Below the pieces are notes generated by a model. It saw only the letters and a list, made by a program, of their open reading frames with translations, was not told the origin of the DNA and ran no database searches. This document shows, piece by piece, positions 1 through 6,384 of a stretch of DNA of 14,225 bases; position 1 is the stretch's first letter, and each line of letters opens with the position of its first letter. The DNA is from Prevotella sp. CAG:617 (lineage in GTDB: Bacteria; Bacteroidota; Bacteroidia; Bacteroidales; Bacteroidaceae): positions 17,840-32,064 of the forward strand of contig FR903626.1 of assembly GCA_000438115.1 (NCBI GenBank), read 5' to 3'. Both the position numbers and the translations under genes were made by a program.

Positions 1-1296
1 TTCCCTACTACGCTGTCCAGCTTGACCTGTTTCATAAGATTGCACGGGATTCTGAATCTGATTTGGGGCTAAACTTTGCGACATTACCTGCAATGCCTGT
101 GCCTGCTTATTCAGAAGTTGCATGTACTGCTGTTCTTCCATTGTTTTTTTAGCTTCTATAAGCTCATCTAATTTGGCAATCCATTCATATACATCAATAC
201 GATCTGGATTAATTTCAAGTATCTTTTTATATTGTTCTTTAGACTCTTCCAAATAACCATCCTGCTGCAAAAGCGCCGCATAAAGACTATAATAATACTC
301 ATTGCCTTGTAAAGCCAAAGCTCTTTGCACATTTACTGTTGCAGCTTCATACTGTTTCATTTTCTGCTGCAAAAAAGCCAGAAAATACAAAGCATCGGCA
401 AATTGCGGATTGATCTGTGAAGCTTCTTTAAAATCTTTTATTGCCTTACTGTAACGTCCTAAATTACTGAGCGATACACCTCTATAAAACAAAGCCATAT
501 AATGTTGAGGATAGCGGGTAAGTGTTCTATCAAACAATAAAACAGCCTGCTCATTTTTTCCTTTCTGCAAAGCCTCAACCCCCTTCTCATAATTACGATC
601 CGCAACAGAAACAGCCTTCTCACCAAGCTGCATTTTTGTTCTTTGCTCTCTCCCCGACTCTACCAACTTTATAGCAAGCATATGTTTATCCTTCTGAATG
701 GCCTCGTTAAGTTTTTTAAGTAAGTCCTTGTTTGCATTGATATAAGCAAACCTCCCGATATCCCTGCCGATAGTATAAATCCCCCCAGACGACCGACCCA
801 CACCACGAATCGTATATTGCTTAATTTCTTTACCTTCACAATCCAATATCGAAAATGAAGCCTCATTTATCACCTTTATTCCAACAAACGGACACCCCAT
901 CAAATTGGCATACATAATTGTACATATACTAGGCAAAAGATACCACGAATTATTTTTCAATTTAATATCAATGCTATTACACCGAATATAGCCAAAATTA
1001 TCGGGAACTGAAATTAAAAAATTATTTTCCTGATTTTTACGAAACATCTTTTTCATGTCATCATAAAATACATCTGCATAAGAAATAAATGACGTTGTTT
1101 TTGTTAATTTGAAGTCATCTTTAAATTCCTGTCGTTCAGGCATTATTGGATAAAATCGTGGTAAACTAACCATTGATGATTCTGTCCTGGGAGTTAACAT
1201 TTCTTCTGTAACTCTTGTTGCACACGAAGCAAAAAGAATACTCCACAAACAAACGCTTGCAATAACAAGCAATCCCGATAAATGTGTTTTTCTCAT
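1..1296 (-). CDS. TPR-repeat lipoprotein, C-terminus beyond window
   Basis: An uninterrupted minus-strand frame of 432 codons runs from an ATG at 1296 off the left edge, so only the N-terminal part is seen. Residues 1-25 form a lipoprotein signal peptide with a hydrophobic core and lipid-attachment Cys25 (FASC), which places the protein at the cell envelope. Residues about 95-215 are unrecognised. They contain a hydrophobic stretch (about 120-140) and then a pattern (beta strands around ILDCEGKEI, a Gly-rich segment, then a helix LLKKLNEAI) that resembles small periplasmic domains of LptE/GNA1162-type lipoproteins; this is only an impression. Residues about 234-368 hold four tandem TPR units with the usual Gly/Ala/Pro spacing (for example YRGVSLSNLGRYSKAIKDF and INPQFADALYFLAF), suggesting a protein-binding scaffold. 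A Gln-rich tail follows. The DNA is clearly A+T-rich compared with the right-hand part of the window. No substrate or partner can be named. Confidence 0.88.
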   Translation of the reverse strand, partial: MRKTHLSGLLVIASVCLWSILFASCATRVTEEMLTPRTESSMVSLPRFYPIMPERQEFKDDFKLTKTTSFISYADVFYDDMKKMFRKNQENNFLISVPDNFGYIRCNSIDIKLKNNSWYLLPSICTIMYANLMGCPFVGIKVINEASFSILDCEGKEIKQYTIRGVGRSSGGIYTIGRDIGRFAYINANKDLLKKLNEAIQKDKHMLAIKLVESGREQRTKMQLGEKAVSVADRNYEKGVEALQKGKNEQAVLLFDRTLTRYPQHYMALFYRGVSLSNLGRYSKAIKDFKEASQINPQFADALYFLAFLQQKMKQYEAATVNVQRALALQGNEYYYSLYAALLQQDGYLEESKEQYKKILEINPDRIDVYEWIAKLDELIEAKKTMEEQQYMQLLNKQAQALQVMSQSLAPNQIQNPVQSYETGQAGQRSRE

Positions 1297-1728
1297 AGAT
1301 TGTTTTTTTAGATTTTGACCCATAGAAAAAATGCATAGAATATAGATCCGATCTATAGCTATTAGCTATTTTTTCATTTTCATACAGTAAGATGATGATC
1401 TTTGAATTGAGAGAATGAATTTGCGTTAAATATACGTTTTTTTTCTAACCTATTCTGAAAAATCCAAGTTCTTTTTCATCATTTATTATCACTTGTTTGT
1501 AAAAGAGCAACCGAACTTTATAAAATTATATCACTATATGACTTATACAACAGGGAAATGCTTCTACAAAAAACTATCAAGCAACACTTTCCACAACTAT
1601 GTTCCCAACAAGAAAAGCCCTTTCTACTTGCAAAAAAATAAACAGAAAACACATCTGACACGACCAAGTATTTAAGCAAGAGCAATAAAAAAACAACTAT
1701 TACTACACCAAGATTCCATGATTTTTCA
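1297..1728. other. A+T-rich non-coding stretch
   Basis: No convincing gene is present between the start of the TPR lipoprotein gene and the promoter-like element at 1729. Short open frames exist on both strands (for example 1493-1675 plus), but they are rich in Lys, Asn, Tyr and Phe as expected from A+T-rich noise, and none has a recognisable domain. The stretch must contain the promoter of the minus-strand TPR gene. I could not find a clean TAnnTTTG on that strand; the nearest is TATATTTA at about 1428-1435 on the complement, which lacks a well-spaced upstream TTTG. Confidence 0.5.
1341..1369. promoter_or_regulatory. Two overlapping palindromes upstream of the TPR gene
   Basis: TATAGATC at 1341-1348 and GATCTATA at 1350-1357 form a perfect 8-base inverted repeat around a single C. 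Overlapping it, ATAGCT (1355-1360) and AGCTAT (1364-1369) form a second perfect repeat with a three-base centre, followed on the plus strand by a T run (1370-1374). They sit 45-73 bases upstream of the minus-strand TPR gene start. They could be an operator or a weak hairpin. The bases are seen directly; the function is inference. Confidence 0.35.
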
Positions 1729-1736
1729 TACCTTTG
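1729..1736 (+). promoter_or_regulatory. Putative Bacteroidetes -7 element (TACCTTTG)
   Basis: TACCTTTG matches the Bacteroidetes primary-sigma consensus TAnnTTTG exactly. No good TTTG lies 19-21 bases upstream, so the promoter would be weak or activator-dependent. Initiation would be expected near 1743. The transcript would then cover the hairpin at 1902-1982 and the lipoprotein gene starting at 2040, giving a long leader of about 300 bases. Confidence 0.4.
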
Positions 1737-1901
1737 CATTTCAAAAAGGTCACTAGACATAAGAAAACGAAGAGTGTTATTGAAACTCGCCCTTACAATC
1801 AAATTCTCGCAAAATTTGAATATGGAAAGAGGTCGGGTAGCAACAATACATGTTAGGGATATATACGATCTTGAAAAGGAGAACTATATACTCTCGCATA
1901 A

Positions 1902-1982
1902 CGTGAGGAGTTGTTGCTTATTCATTTCCATAGGCAATGCGATAAACTCGATTGTTGAGTAAGCATAGATACAATCCTCACG
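1902..1982 (+). promoter_or_regulatory. Long imperfect hairpin, candidate structured leader or small RNA
   Basis: Bases 1902-1914 pair with 1971-1982 (12 pairs, one bulged G at 1910). Inside, 1916-1923 pairs with 1957-1964 (8 pairs, one G-T), and inside that 1935-1941 pairs with 1949-1954 (6 pairs, one bulge). The result is an extended stem of about 26 pairs. It lies between a promoter-like element at 1729 and the lipoprotein gene at 2040. A weak T-rich stretch (CTTTTCGC, 1983-1990) follows, so it may terminate a short transcript or act as a leader. A weak ORF (1774-1962) crosses it and has no recognisable content. A MITE-like inverted repeat is an alternative. I do not recognise it as a named RNA family. 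Confidence 0.45.
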
Positions 1983-2039
1983 CTTTTCGCATATAAGAAT
2001 TTTAATGTTCCAATGAAGGATGAGGAACAAAGTAAATCT

Positions 2040-2453
2040 ATGAAAAATATATTCGTTAAAAAGTACGCGGTTCTTATTTATACCGTTCTACTAACTTGTT
2101 CATGCACTAATGAACATACATTTACAGTCTCCGACGTGAGAGCTTCAAGTAATCTATCGGAAGAACATATTCAAGAAACACGAGAACAGCTTATCGGCAC
2201 AGAAGTTAATCTTCTGTTTTCAGATAATGATGTACGTATAATCGTGAATCCCCAAAACAAGGAGACAGAATCTATGGTCCTTCAAAAAATAGGACATGAT
2301 TTATATCGTGGAAACGATGGAGCAGATGTAATTGATTTAGAATTAAACAGCATTTTAGGTTATATTCGGTCATGCAAAATTTCTGCATACGACAAGAAAA
2401 ATTCGGGATCGTCAATGATCTGGTGTGGAACAATCTTTCTTAAACGCAAATAA
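2040..2453 (+). CDS. Small lipoprotein of unknown function
   Basis: This gene encodes 137 residues from the ATG at 2040. An in-frame ATG nine codons earlier (2013) would add a charged, non-signal-like prefix, so the later start is preferred. The N-terminus has a Lys-rich n-region, a hydrophobic core (YAVLIYTVLLT) and a lipobox-like TCSC at about residues 19-22, indicating an envelope lipoprotein. The mature part is about 115 residues, polar, with alternating beta-type segments (VNLLFSDNDVRIIV, DVIDLELNSILGYI, SMIWCGTIFL), consistent with a small beta-sandwich or lipocalin-like fold. I do not recognise the family. Another ORF start (2466) follows after 12 bases, suggesting an operon whose second gene is broken. 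Base composition matches the A+T-rich left part, not the right. Confidence 0.7.
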   Translation: MKNIFVKKYAVLIYTVLLTCSCTNEHTFTVSDVRASSNLSEEHIQETREQLIGTEVNLLFSDNDVRIIVNPQNKETESMVLQKIGHDLYRGNDGADVIDLELNSILGYIRSCKISAYDKKNSGSSMIWCGTIFLKRK

Positions 2454-3619
2454 CAGTTGACCACGATGAACAGCATAAAGTATCTTTTCTCTACAATTTT
2501 GTTGGTAATGGTCACGATAAGAGGTGAACTGGTGCCGCCCTGAAAGCACCACTGTTTGTAACTGCGATAAGGTGTATTGGAGAGGTCGGCCATAAGCTGT
2601 CCCAGGAAACCGCCTTCGAGCGTGGCACCGTTGTCACTAAGAAAGAGGAACACCGTGTTCTCCAGCATGCCCTTGCGTCGGATGGTTTCCACGACCTTGC
2701 CAATGCCCTCATCCATGATTTCAATCATGGCCGCATAGGTAGCCATGTCGTGCGTCCACTGCTTCTGCTGCTCGGGCGTCAGCTCGGTCCAGGCCGGGCG
2801 GTGACCACCAAACTCGCTGTCAAACATCGGAAGGGACATATCGGCCGGAACCAGTCCCAGTTTCTTCTGCTTTTCGAACCGCCGCTGACGCAGCACGTCG
2901 TACCCCTCACGATAGCGATCGAGGCAACGCTGTACGTAACGCTCGGGAGCCTGCAGTGGCAGGTGGGGCGCATAGTGGGCCAAATAGAGGAACATGGGAC
3001 GTGAAGGATCATGCCCCTTGATGAAACTGACTGCCGAATCGGTGATAGCATTGGTATAATAATAGTCATCAGGAAAGTCAGTAATGCGTCTCAGATTACT
3101 GAATACCGGACTGGGCTTATAATATCCCCCACCACCGTAGAGACAGCCATAGTAGCGCTCGAAACCGCGCTGCACGGGATAGCTGCCATTGGGTGCATCG
3201 AAACCTCCGAAAGTGGTAACATGCCATTTGCCGGACATGTAGGTATTGTAGCCACCGGCATGGAGCACCTCGGCTATGGTTGGATAGTCACGCGAAATCT
3301 GTCCGCGATAGCCGGGACGATGTTCGTCGACCTCGGCCATCCAGCCCATACCCACTTCGTGCTGGTAACGGCCCGTCAGCAGCGAAGCCCGACTTGGACA
3401 GCTGCGCCCGGTATTCTTGAACTGACTGAAACGGACGCCGTAGCGCGCCAGCTTGTCGATGTTGGGCGTATGAATTTCGCTACCATAACAGCCCAAGTCG
3501 GAAAAGCCCATGTCATCACACATAATCAGTACGATATTAGGCTGCAACGGATTGGCATCAGCTGCATGACCGCCCATGGGTAGCAGGGCCAGTGCCCATA
3601 AGGTTTGAGTTTTTTTCAT
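2360..3619 (-). CDS. Sulfatase (Ser-type), C-terminally truncated
   Basis: This is a type I sulfatase of the alkaline-phosphatase superfamily, which hydrolyses sulfate esters on glycans. Residues 1-20 are a signal peptide, so it acts in the periplasm or outside. D35-D36 (MCDDMG) are calcium ligands. The signature is S73-C-P-S-R77, with Ser73 as the probable formylglycine precursor; maturation would need an anaerobic sulfatase-maturating enzyme, not in this window. K131 and H133 (GKWH) and D329-N330 (LSDNG) complete the visible active-site set. Homology ends at T370 after GGTSSPLIVT. The remaining 49 codons (to the stop at 2360) read through unrelated DNA antisense to the lipoprotein gene. Family members usually have roughly 100-150 more residues here, with the C-terminal subdomain, so the product is probably non-functional. 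It lies 56 bases after the GH2 gene and probably shares its transcript. Confidence 0.85.
   Translation of the reverse strand: MKKTQTLWALALLPMGGHAADANPLQPNIVLIMCDDMGFSDLGCYGSEIHTPNIDKLARYGVRFSQFKNTGRSCPSRASLLTGRYQHEVGMGWMAEVDEHRPGYRGQISRDYPTIAEVLHAGGYNTYMSGKWHVTTFGGFDAPNGSYPVQRGFERYYGCLYGGGGYYKPSPVFSNLRRITDFPDDYYYTNAITDSAVSFIKGHDPSRPMFLYLAHYAPHLPLQAPERYVQRCLDRYREGYDVLRQRRFEKQKKLGLVPADMSLPMFDSEFGGHRPAWTELTPEQQKQWTHDMATYAAMIEIMDEGIGKVVETIRRKGMLENTVFLFLSDNGATLEGGFLGQLMADLSNTPYRSYKQWCFQGGTSSPLIVTITNKIVEKRYFMLFIVVNCYLRLRKIVPHQIIDDPEFFLSYAEILHDRI
2466..2510 (+). pseudogene. 5' fragment of a second secreted protein gene, cut at the junction
   Basis: Twelve bases after the lipoprotein stop, an ATG at 2466 opens a frame starting MNSIKYLFSTILLVMV. 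This has the positively charged, then hydrophobic layout of a signal peptide, and matches the operon-like spacing. After about 15 codons the frame enters sequence that is sulfatase-coding on the other strand, and it stops at 2541-2543 (25 codons in all). The reading is that the 5' end of a real gene has been joined to foreign sequence at about 2505-2516. It could also be a chance short ORF, but the composition and position argue for a genuine gene start. Confidence 0.45.
2505..2516. other. Rearrangement or assembly junction
   Basis: To the left lie A+T-rich sequence and the start of a plus-strand secreted-protein gene. To the right lies G+C-richer sequence coding for a sulfatase on the minus strand. 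Sulfatase similarity ends at codon 370 (2510-2512), directly after the conserved GGTSSPLIVT segment, and the next residues (ITNKIVEKRY) do not look like a sulfatase. Counting G+C by eye gives 21 of 60 in 2461-2520 and 31 of 60 in 2521-2580. No transposase, terminal inverted repeat or target duplication is visible. Microhomology at GGTCAC (2510-2515) is possible but unproven. Confidence 0.6.
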
Positions 3620-3675
3620 AGAAAAAGTATATAAAAAGATTTCTTTCCATAGAGTTTGGTCCGACCGTTTATACC

Positions 3676-6075
3676 CTACTCAGCAGTCAAAGACAAAAGA
3701 CTTGCTTTCAGCCCCTTGGCCGTGGCCTTGAGTTGAATACGTCCGGGCTTCTCGCCGGCTTCCACAATCACCGTTAGCATACCGCCAAAGGCATGCATCT
3801 GCGGCAAGTGGAAAAGGTCAAGACAGGTCGGATCACCATTGGCCGATGCCCGATAGCGCCCGGCACCGCTCACACTGAACTTCACCAGGCGACCGTCGGT
3901 GGGACAAAGATTGCCGTCCTTGTCTACAATGCGCAGCGTAACGTAAGCCAAGTCTTTGCCGTCTGCAGTCAGTTGGTGGCGGTCGGTGGCCAACTCAATA
4001 TGATGTGGCTGCCCCGCCGTACGTACGGACTTTTCAGCAACAGCATGACCGGTGGAATCGTAAGCCACCACTTTCAGCTCACCCGGCTCGTATTCGCCGT
4101 CACGCAGCTTGGTCTGCCGACCATAACTCTTGCCATTGATAAACAGTTCAGCCGAAGGATAGTTTGTGTAGACAAACACCGGCGTAGGCAGCCCCTCGCG
4201 GCCGGGCCACGTCCAATGAGGCAATATATGAAGTGTTTCAGCCTTTTTGTTCCACACACTGCGGTAAAGATAATAACGGTCCTTGGGTATGGAAGCCAGG
4301 TCTATGATGCCGAACATGGAACTATGGTTGGGCCAAGCGTTGGTGTCGTACGGACTGGGCTCGCCCAAATAGTCAAAGCCGGTCCAGACAAATTGACCAA
4401 GTGTCCAGTCGTAGTCATCAGCTCTGGCAAAATCAATGTCGGGAATATTGGACCACGGACAATATTCCAAATCATACGAGGACGACTGATGGTCGTCGTA
4501 AACCGCTCCGGCCTTGCGTACAGCAGGAAATTTGTAGACGCCACGCGAGCTGACCGTGGACGAAGTTTCAGAGCCCAGAATCAGGTGCTGGGGCAAGCGG
4601 TTGTAAGCCTCGTCGTACAGATGAGGACGATAGTTAAAGCCCGGGATGTCGAGCATGGCGGCAAAGCCGTTGCCCAATACGGCCTGCACCTGATCCATAC
4701 CGCAGGTGACGGGGCGTGTAGGATCCCCACGATGGCAAATGTCCTGCAGGAATTTGGCCACCTTGTAACCGTCGGGACTCCACTGCGTGGGCACTTCATT
4801 ACCAATGCTCCACATCACCACTGACGGACTGTTGCGATACTGCCGAATCATATTGACCATGTCGCGCTCGGCCCAATCCTTAAAAAAGCGGTGATAACCG
4901 CTGTCACACTTGGCCACATCCCACTCGTCAAAGGGCTCGAGCATCATCATCAGGCCCATTTCGTCGCACAGGGCCACCAGTTCGGGTGCCGGCATATTGT
5001 GGGAGGTACGGACGGCATCACAGCCCATATCCTTGAGCATCTGCAACTGGTGACGCAGGGCCGACACATTGATGGCGGCGCCCAACGGGCCCAGGTCGTG
5101 ATGGTTGCACACGCCCTGGAACTTACGATGCCGGCCATTGAGGTAGAAGCCCTTGTCGGCCACGTAAGCCAGCGTGCGGATGCCGAAGCGCGTAGTATAG
5201 GTATCCTGCAATTTCCCGTTGACATAAATTTTGCTAATAGCCTGATAAAGAGACGGCTGCTCGGGTGACCAAAGCTGAGGATGATTCACCGTAAAATGCT
5301 GTTCAAAGGGCTGGTCGTGGAAGATGCGGCCCCGGTTGGTCTGGCTGGTCACAACCTGACCATCCGGCTCAAGAATATCGGTCTGCACCGTAAGCTCAGC
5401 TTTTTCGGCATTGACAATTTCCGTGCGCAAACGGATGGAGGCGAACTCATCCGTTACGTAAGGCGTAGTCAGCTGCGTACCCCATACCGGCACATGGATT
5501 TTTTCGGTGGTTACCACATGGACATTACGATAGAGACCGGCTCCGGGATACCAGCGCGATGACTGCGGTCGGTTTTGCAGCCGCACGGCCAATACGTTAT
5601 CCTTGCCATCCGCATGCAGCAACGGCGTCACATCACAATAAAAAGAGTTATAGCCATACGGCCAGCGACAGGCTTCCTTTCCGTTGACATACACCTGCGC
5701 CTCACTCATGGCGCCATCAAAAATCAGCGTGGTCTGCCGACCGGAATTCACAGAAAACGTGGTGCGATACCACCCAATTCCGGCATAAGGCAAGCCTCCG
5801 GTACGTCCCGTTTTCAGACTGGCTTCCGTCTCCATATTCTGTGTTACCGCCACCTGCTGTAAATCATTGCGACGGTCAAAAGGACCATATATGGCCCAAT
5901 CGTGCGGCACTCGTACTTTGGTCCATTTGGAATCAGAAAAATGCGAATCGGCCGCCCCTGAGGGGTCACCCTTGGTAAACTTCCAGTTCTTTTCGAGCAG
6001 CAGCTCCGTGCGCTGTGCCCAAAGCCCTGTGGAGAGGCAAAAGCCAAACAAAGCCGCCAAGTAAAATCTATTCAT
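3676..6075 (-). CDS. Glycoside hydrolase family 2 beta-galactosidase-type enzyme
   Basis: This 799-residue secreted GH2 enzyme probably removes terminal beta-galactosyl (or beta-glucuronyl) units from glycans. Residues 1-20 are a signal peptide ending LWA-Q. Residues about 25-185 form the sugar-binding jelly-roll domain (VPHDW, GIGWYRTTF, YPGAGLYRNV), about 185-300 the immunoglobulin-like domain, and about 305-600 the TIM barrel. E427 (SIGNE) is the acid/base and E503 (ILGSE) the nucleophile; VRTSHNMP and LEPFDEWD are typical barrel motifs. Beta-sandwich domains follow from about 615 to the end. The length fits Bacteroidales GH2 enzymes. The start at 6075 is chosen because it begins the signal peptide and lies downstream of the promoter at 6148-6179; the frame stays open to 6306, but that extension would cross the promoter. 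The sulfatase follows in the same direction, suggesting joint attack on a sulfated, galactose-containing glycan. Exact substrate is not decidable. Confidence 0.93.
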   Translation of the reverse strand: MNRFYLAALFGFCLSTGLWAQRTELLLEKNWKFTKGDPSGAADSHFSDSKWTKVRVPHDWAIYGPFDRRNDLQQVAVTQNMETEASLKTGRTGGLPYAGIGWYRTTFSVNSGRQTTLIFDGAMSEAQVYVNGKEACRWPYGYNSFYCDVTPLLHADGKDNVLAVRLQNRPQSSRWYPGAGLYRNVHVVTTEKIHVPVWGTQLTTPYVTDEFASIRLRTEIVNAEKAELTVQTDILEPDGQVVTSQTNRGRIFHDQPFEQHFTVNHPQLWSPEQPSLYQAISKIYVNGKLQDTYTTRFGIRTLAYVADKGFYLNGRHRKFQGVCNHHDLGPLGAAINVSALRHQLQMLKDMGCDAVRTSHNMPAPELVALCDEMGLMMMLEPFDEWDVAKCDSGYHRFFKDWAERDMVNMIRQYRNSPSVVMWSIGNEVPTQWSPDGYKVAKFLQDICHRGDPTRPVTCGMDQVQAVLGNGFAAMLDIPGFNYRPHLYDEAYNRLPQHLILGSETSSTVSSRGVYKFPAVRKAGAVYDDHQSSSYDLEYCPWSNIPDIDFARADDYDWTLGQFVWTGFDYLGEPSPYDTNAWPNHSSMFGIIDLASIPKDRYYLYRSVWNKKAETLHILPHWTWPGREGLPTPVFVYTNYPSAELFINGKSYGRQTKLRDGEYEPGELKVVAYDSTGHAVAEKSVRTAGQPHHIELATDRHQLTADGKDLAYVTLRIVDKDGNLCPTDGRLVKFSVSGAGRYRASANGDPTCLDLFHLPQMHAFGGMLTVIVEAGEKPGRIQLKATAKGLKASLLSLTAE

Positions 6076-6147
6076 GATGTAAAACAATAAAAAATGATGA
6101 GTGTTTTGTCGTCCGGCAGCAAATCCATTCCTGCCGCCAACAATAAG

Positions 6148-6179
6148 CAAAGATAGCGAAAGGTGAGTGCAGGAACAAA
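6148..6179 (-). promoter_or_regulatory. Promoter of the GH2-sulfatase unit
   Basis: On the minus strand TTTG (complement of 6176-6179) is followed after 20 bases by TATCTTTG (complement of 6148-6155). This is an exact fit to the Bacteroidetes TTTG-N19-21-TAnnTTTG consensus. Initiation is expected near 6141, leaving a leader of about 65 bases before the GH2 start at 6075. Confidence 0.7.
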
Positions 6180-6276
6180 TGAAAAACACTGTTTTTAGCA
6201 TTTGTCCAGACAGAAGCGTATTCCCCAATCTCACCAAAAAAACCGGACGGATACGGCCGTTATGCCGATAATTTAG

Positions 6277-6284
6277 TAAATTTG
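6277..6284 (+). promoter_or_regulatory. Putative -7 element of the kinase-peptidase-PqqD operon
   Basis: TAAATTTG matches TAnnTTTG exactly and lies upstream of the first gene of the plus-strand operon. The expected -33 position (about 6253-6256) falls inside the palindrome ACGGCCGT (6253-6260) rather than a TTTG, so expression may depend on an activator. Initiation is expected near 6291. Confidence 0.5.
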
Positions 6285-6299
6285 CCTGCCGACGCCGTA

Positions 6300-6320
6300 G
6301 GGACATTTACATAATGTCCC
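6300..6320 (+). promoter_or_regulatory. Perfect inverted repeat in the operon leader
   Basis: GGGACATT (6300-6307) and AATGTCCC (6313-6320) are perfect complements around the spacer TACAT. The repeat lies about 10-30 bases downstream of the predicted transcription start at about 6291. That position suits a repressor operator or a leader hairpin. Function is inferred from position only. Confidence 0.45.
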
Positions 6321-6384
6321 ATTCCGGCCAGCGAAAAACACATACCCATGCGGTATGATTGCATTTCTGTTTTTTTTGAAAAAT

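Noticed and set aside
1518..1802. 94-codon minus-strand ORF in the A+T-rich gap
   Set aside because: It has a low-complexity hydrophobic composition, no plausible start context, and overlaps the promoter-like element at 1729 on the other strand.
1774..1962. 62-codon plus-strand ORF over the hairpin
   Set aside because: There is no recognisable domain, and the sequence is better explained by nested RNA pairing; it is not fully excluded.
2360..2620. Insertion sequence or transposon end at the sulfatase truncation
   Set aside because: No transposase, terminal inverted repeats or target duplication are visible on either side of the junction.
3793..4824. 343-codon plus-strand ORF antisense to the GH2 gene
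   Set aside because: It is a shadow of the high-G+C GH2 coding frame, with no domain, promoter or composition of its own.
6076..6306. N-terminal extension of the GH2 frame by 77 codons
   Set aside because: The extension contains the consensus promoter at 6148-6179, and the ATG at 6075 begins a proper signal peptide.
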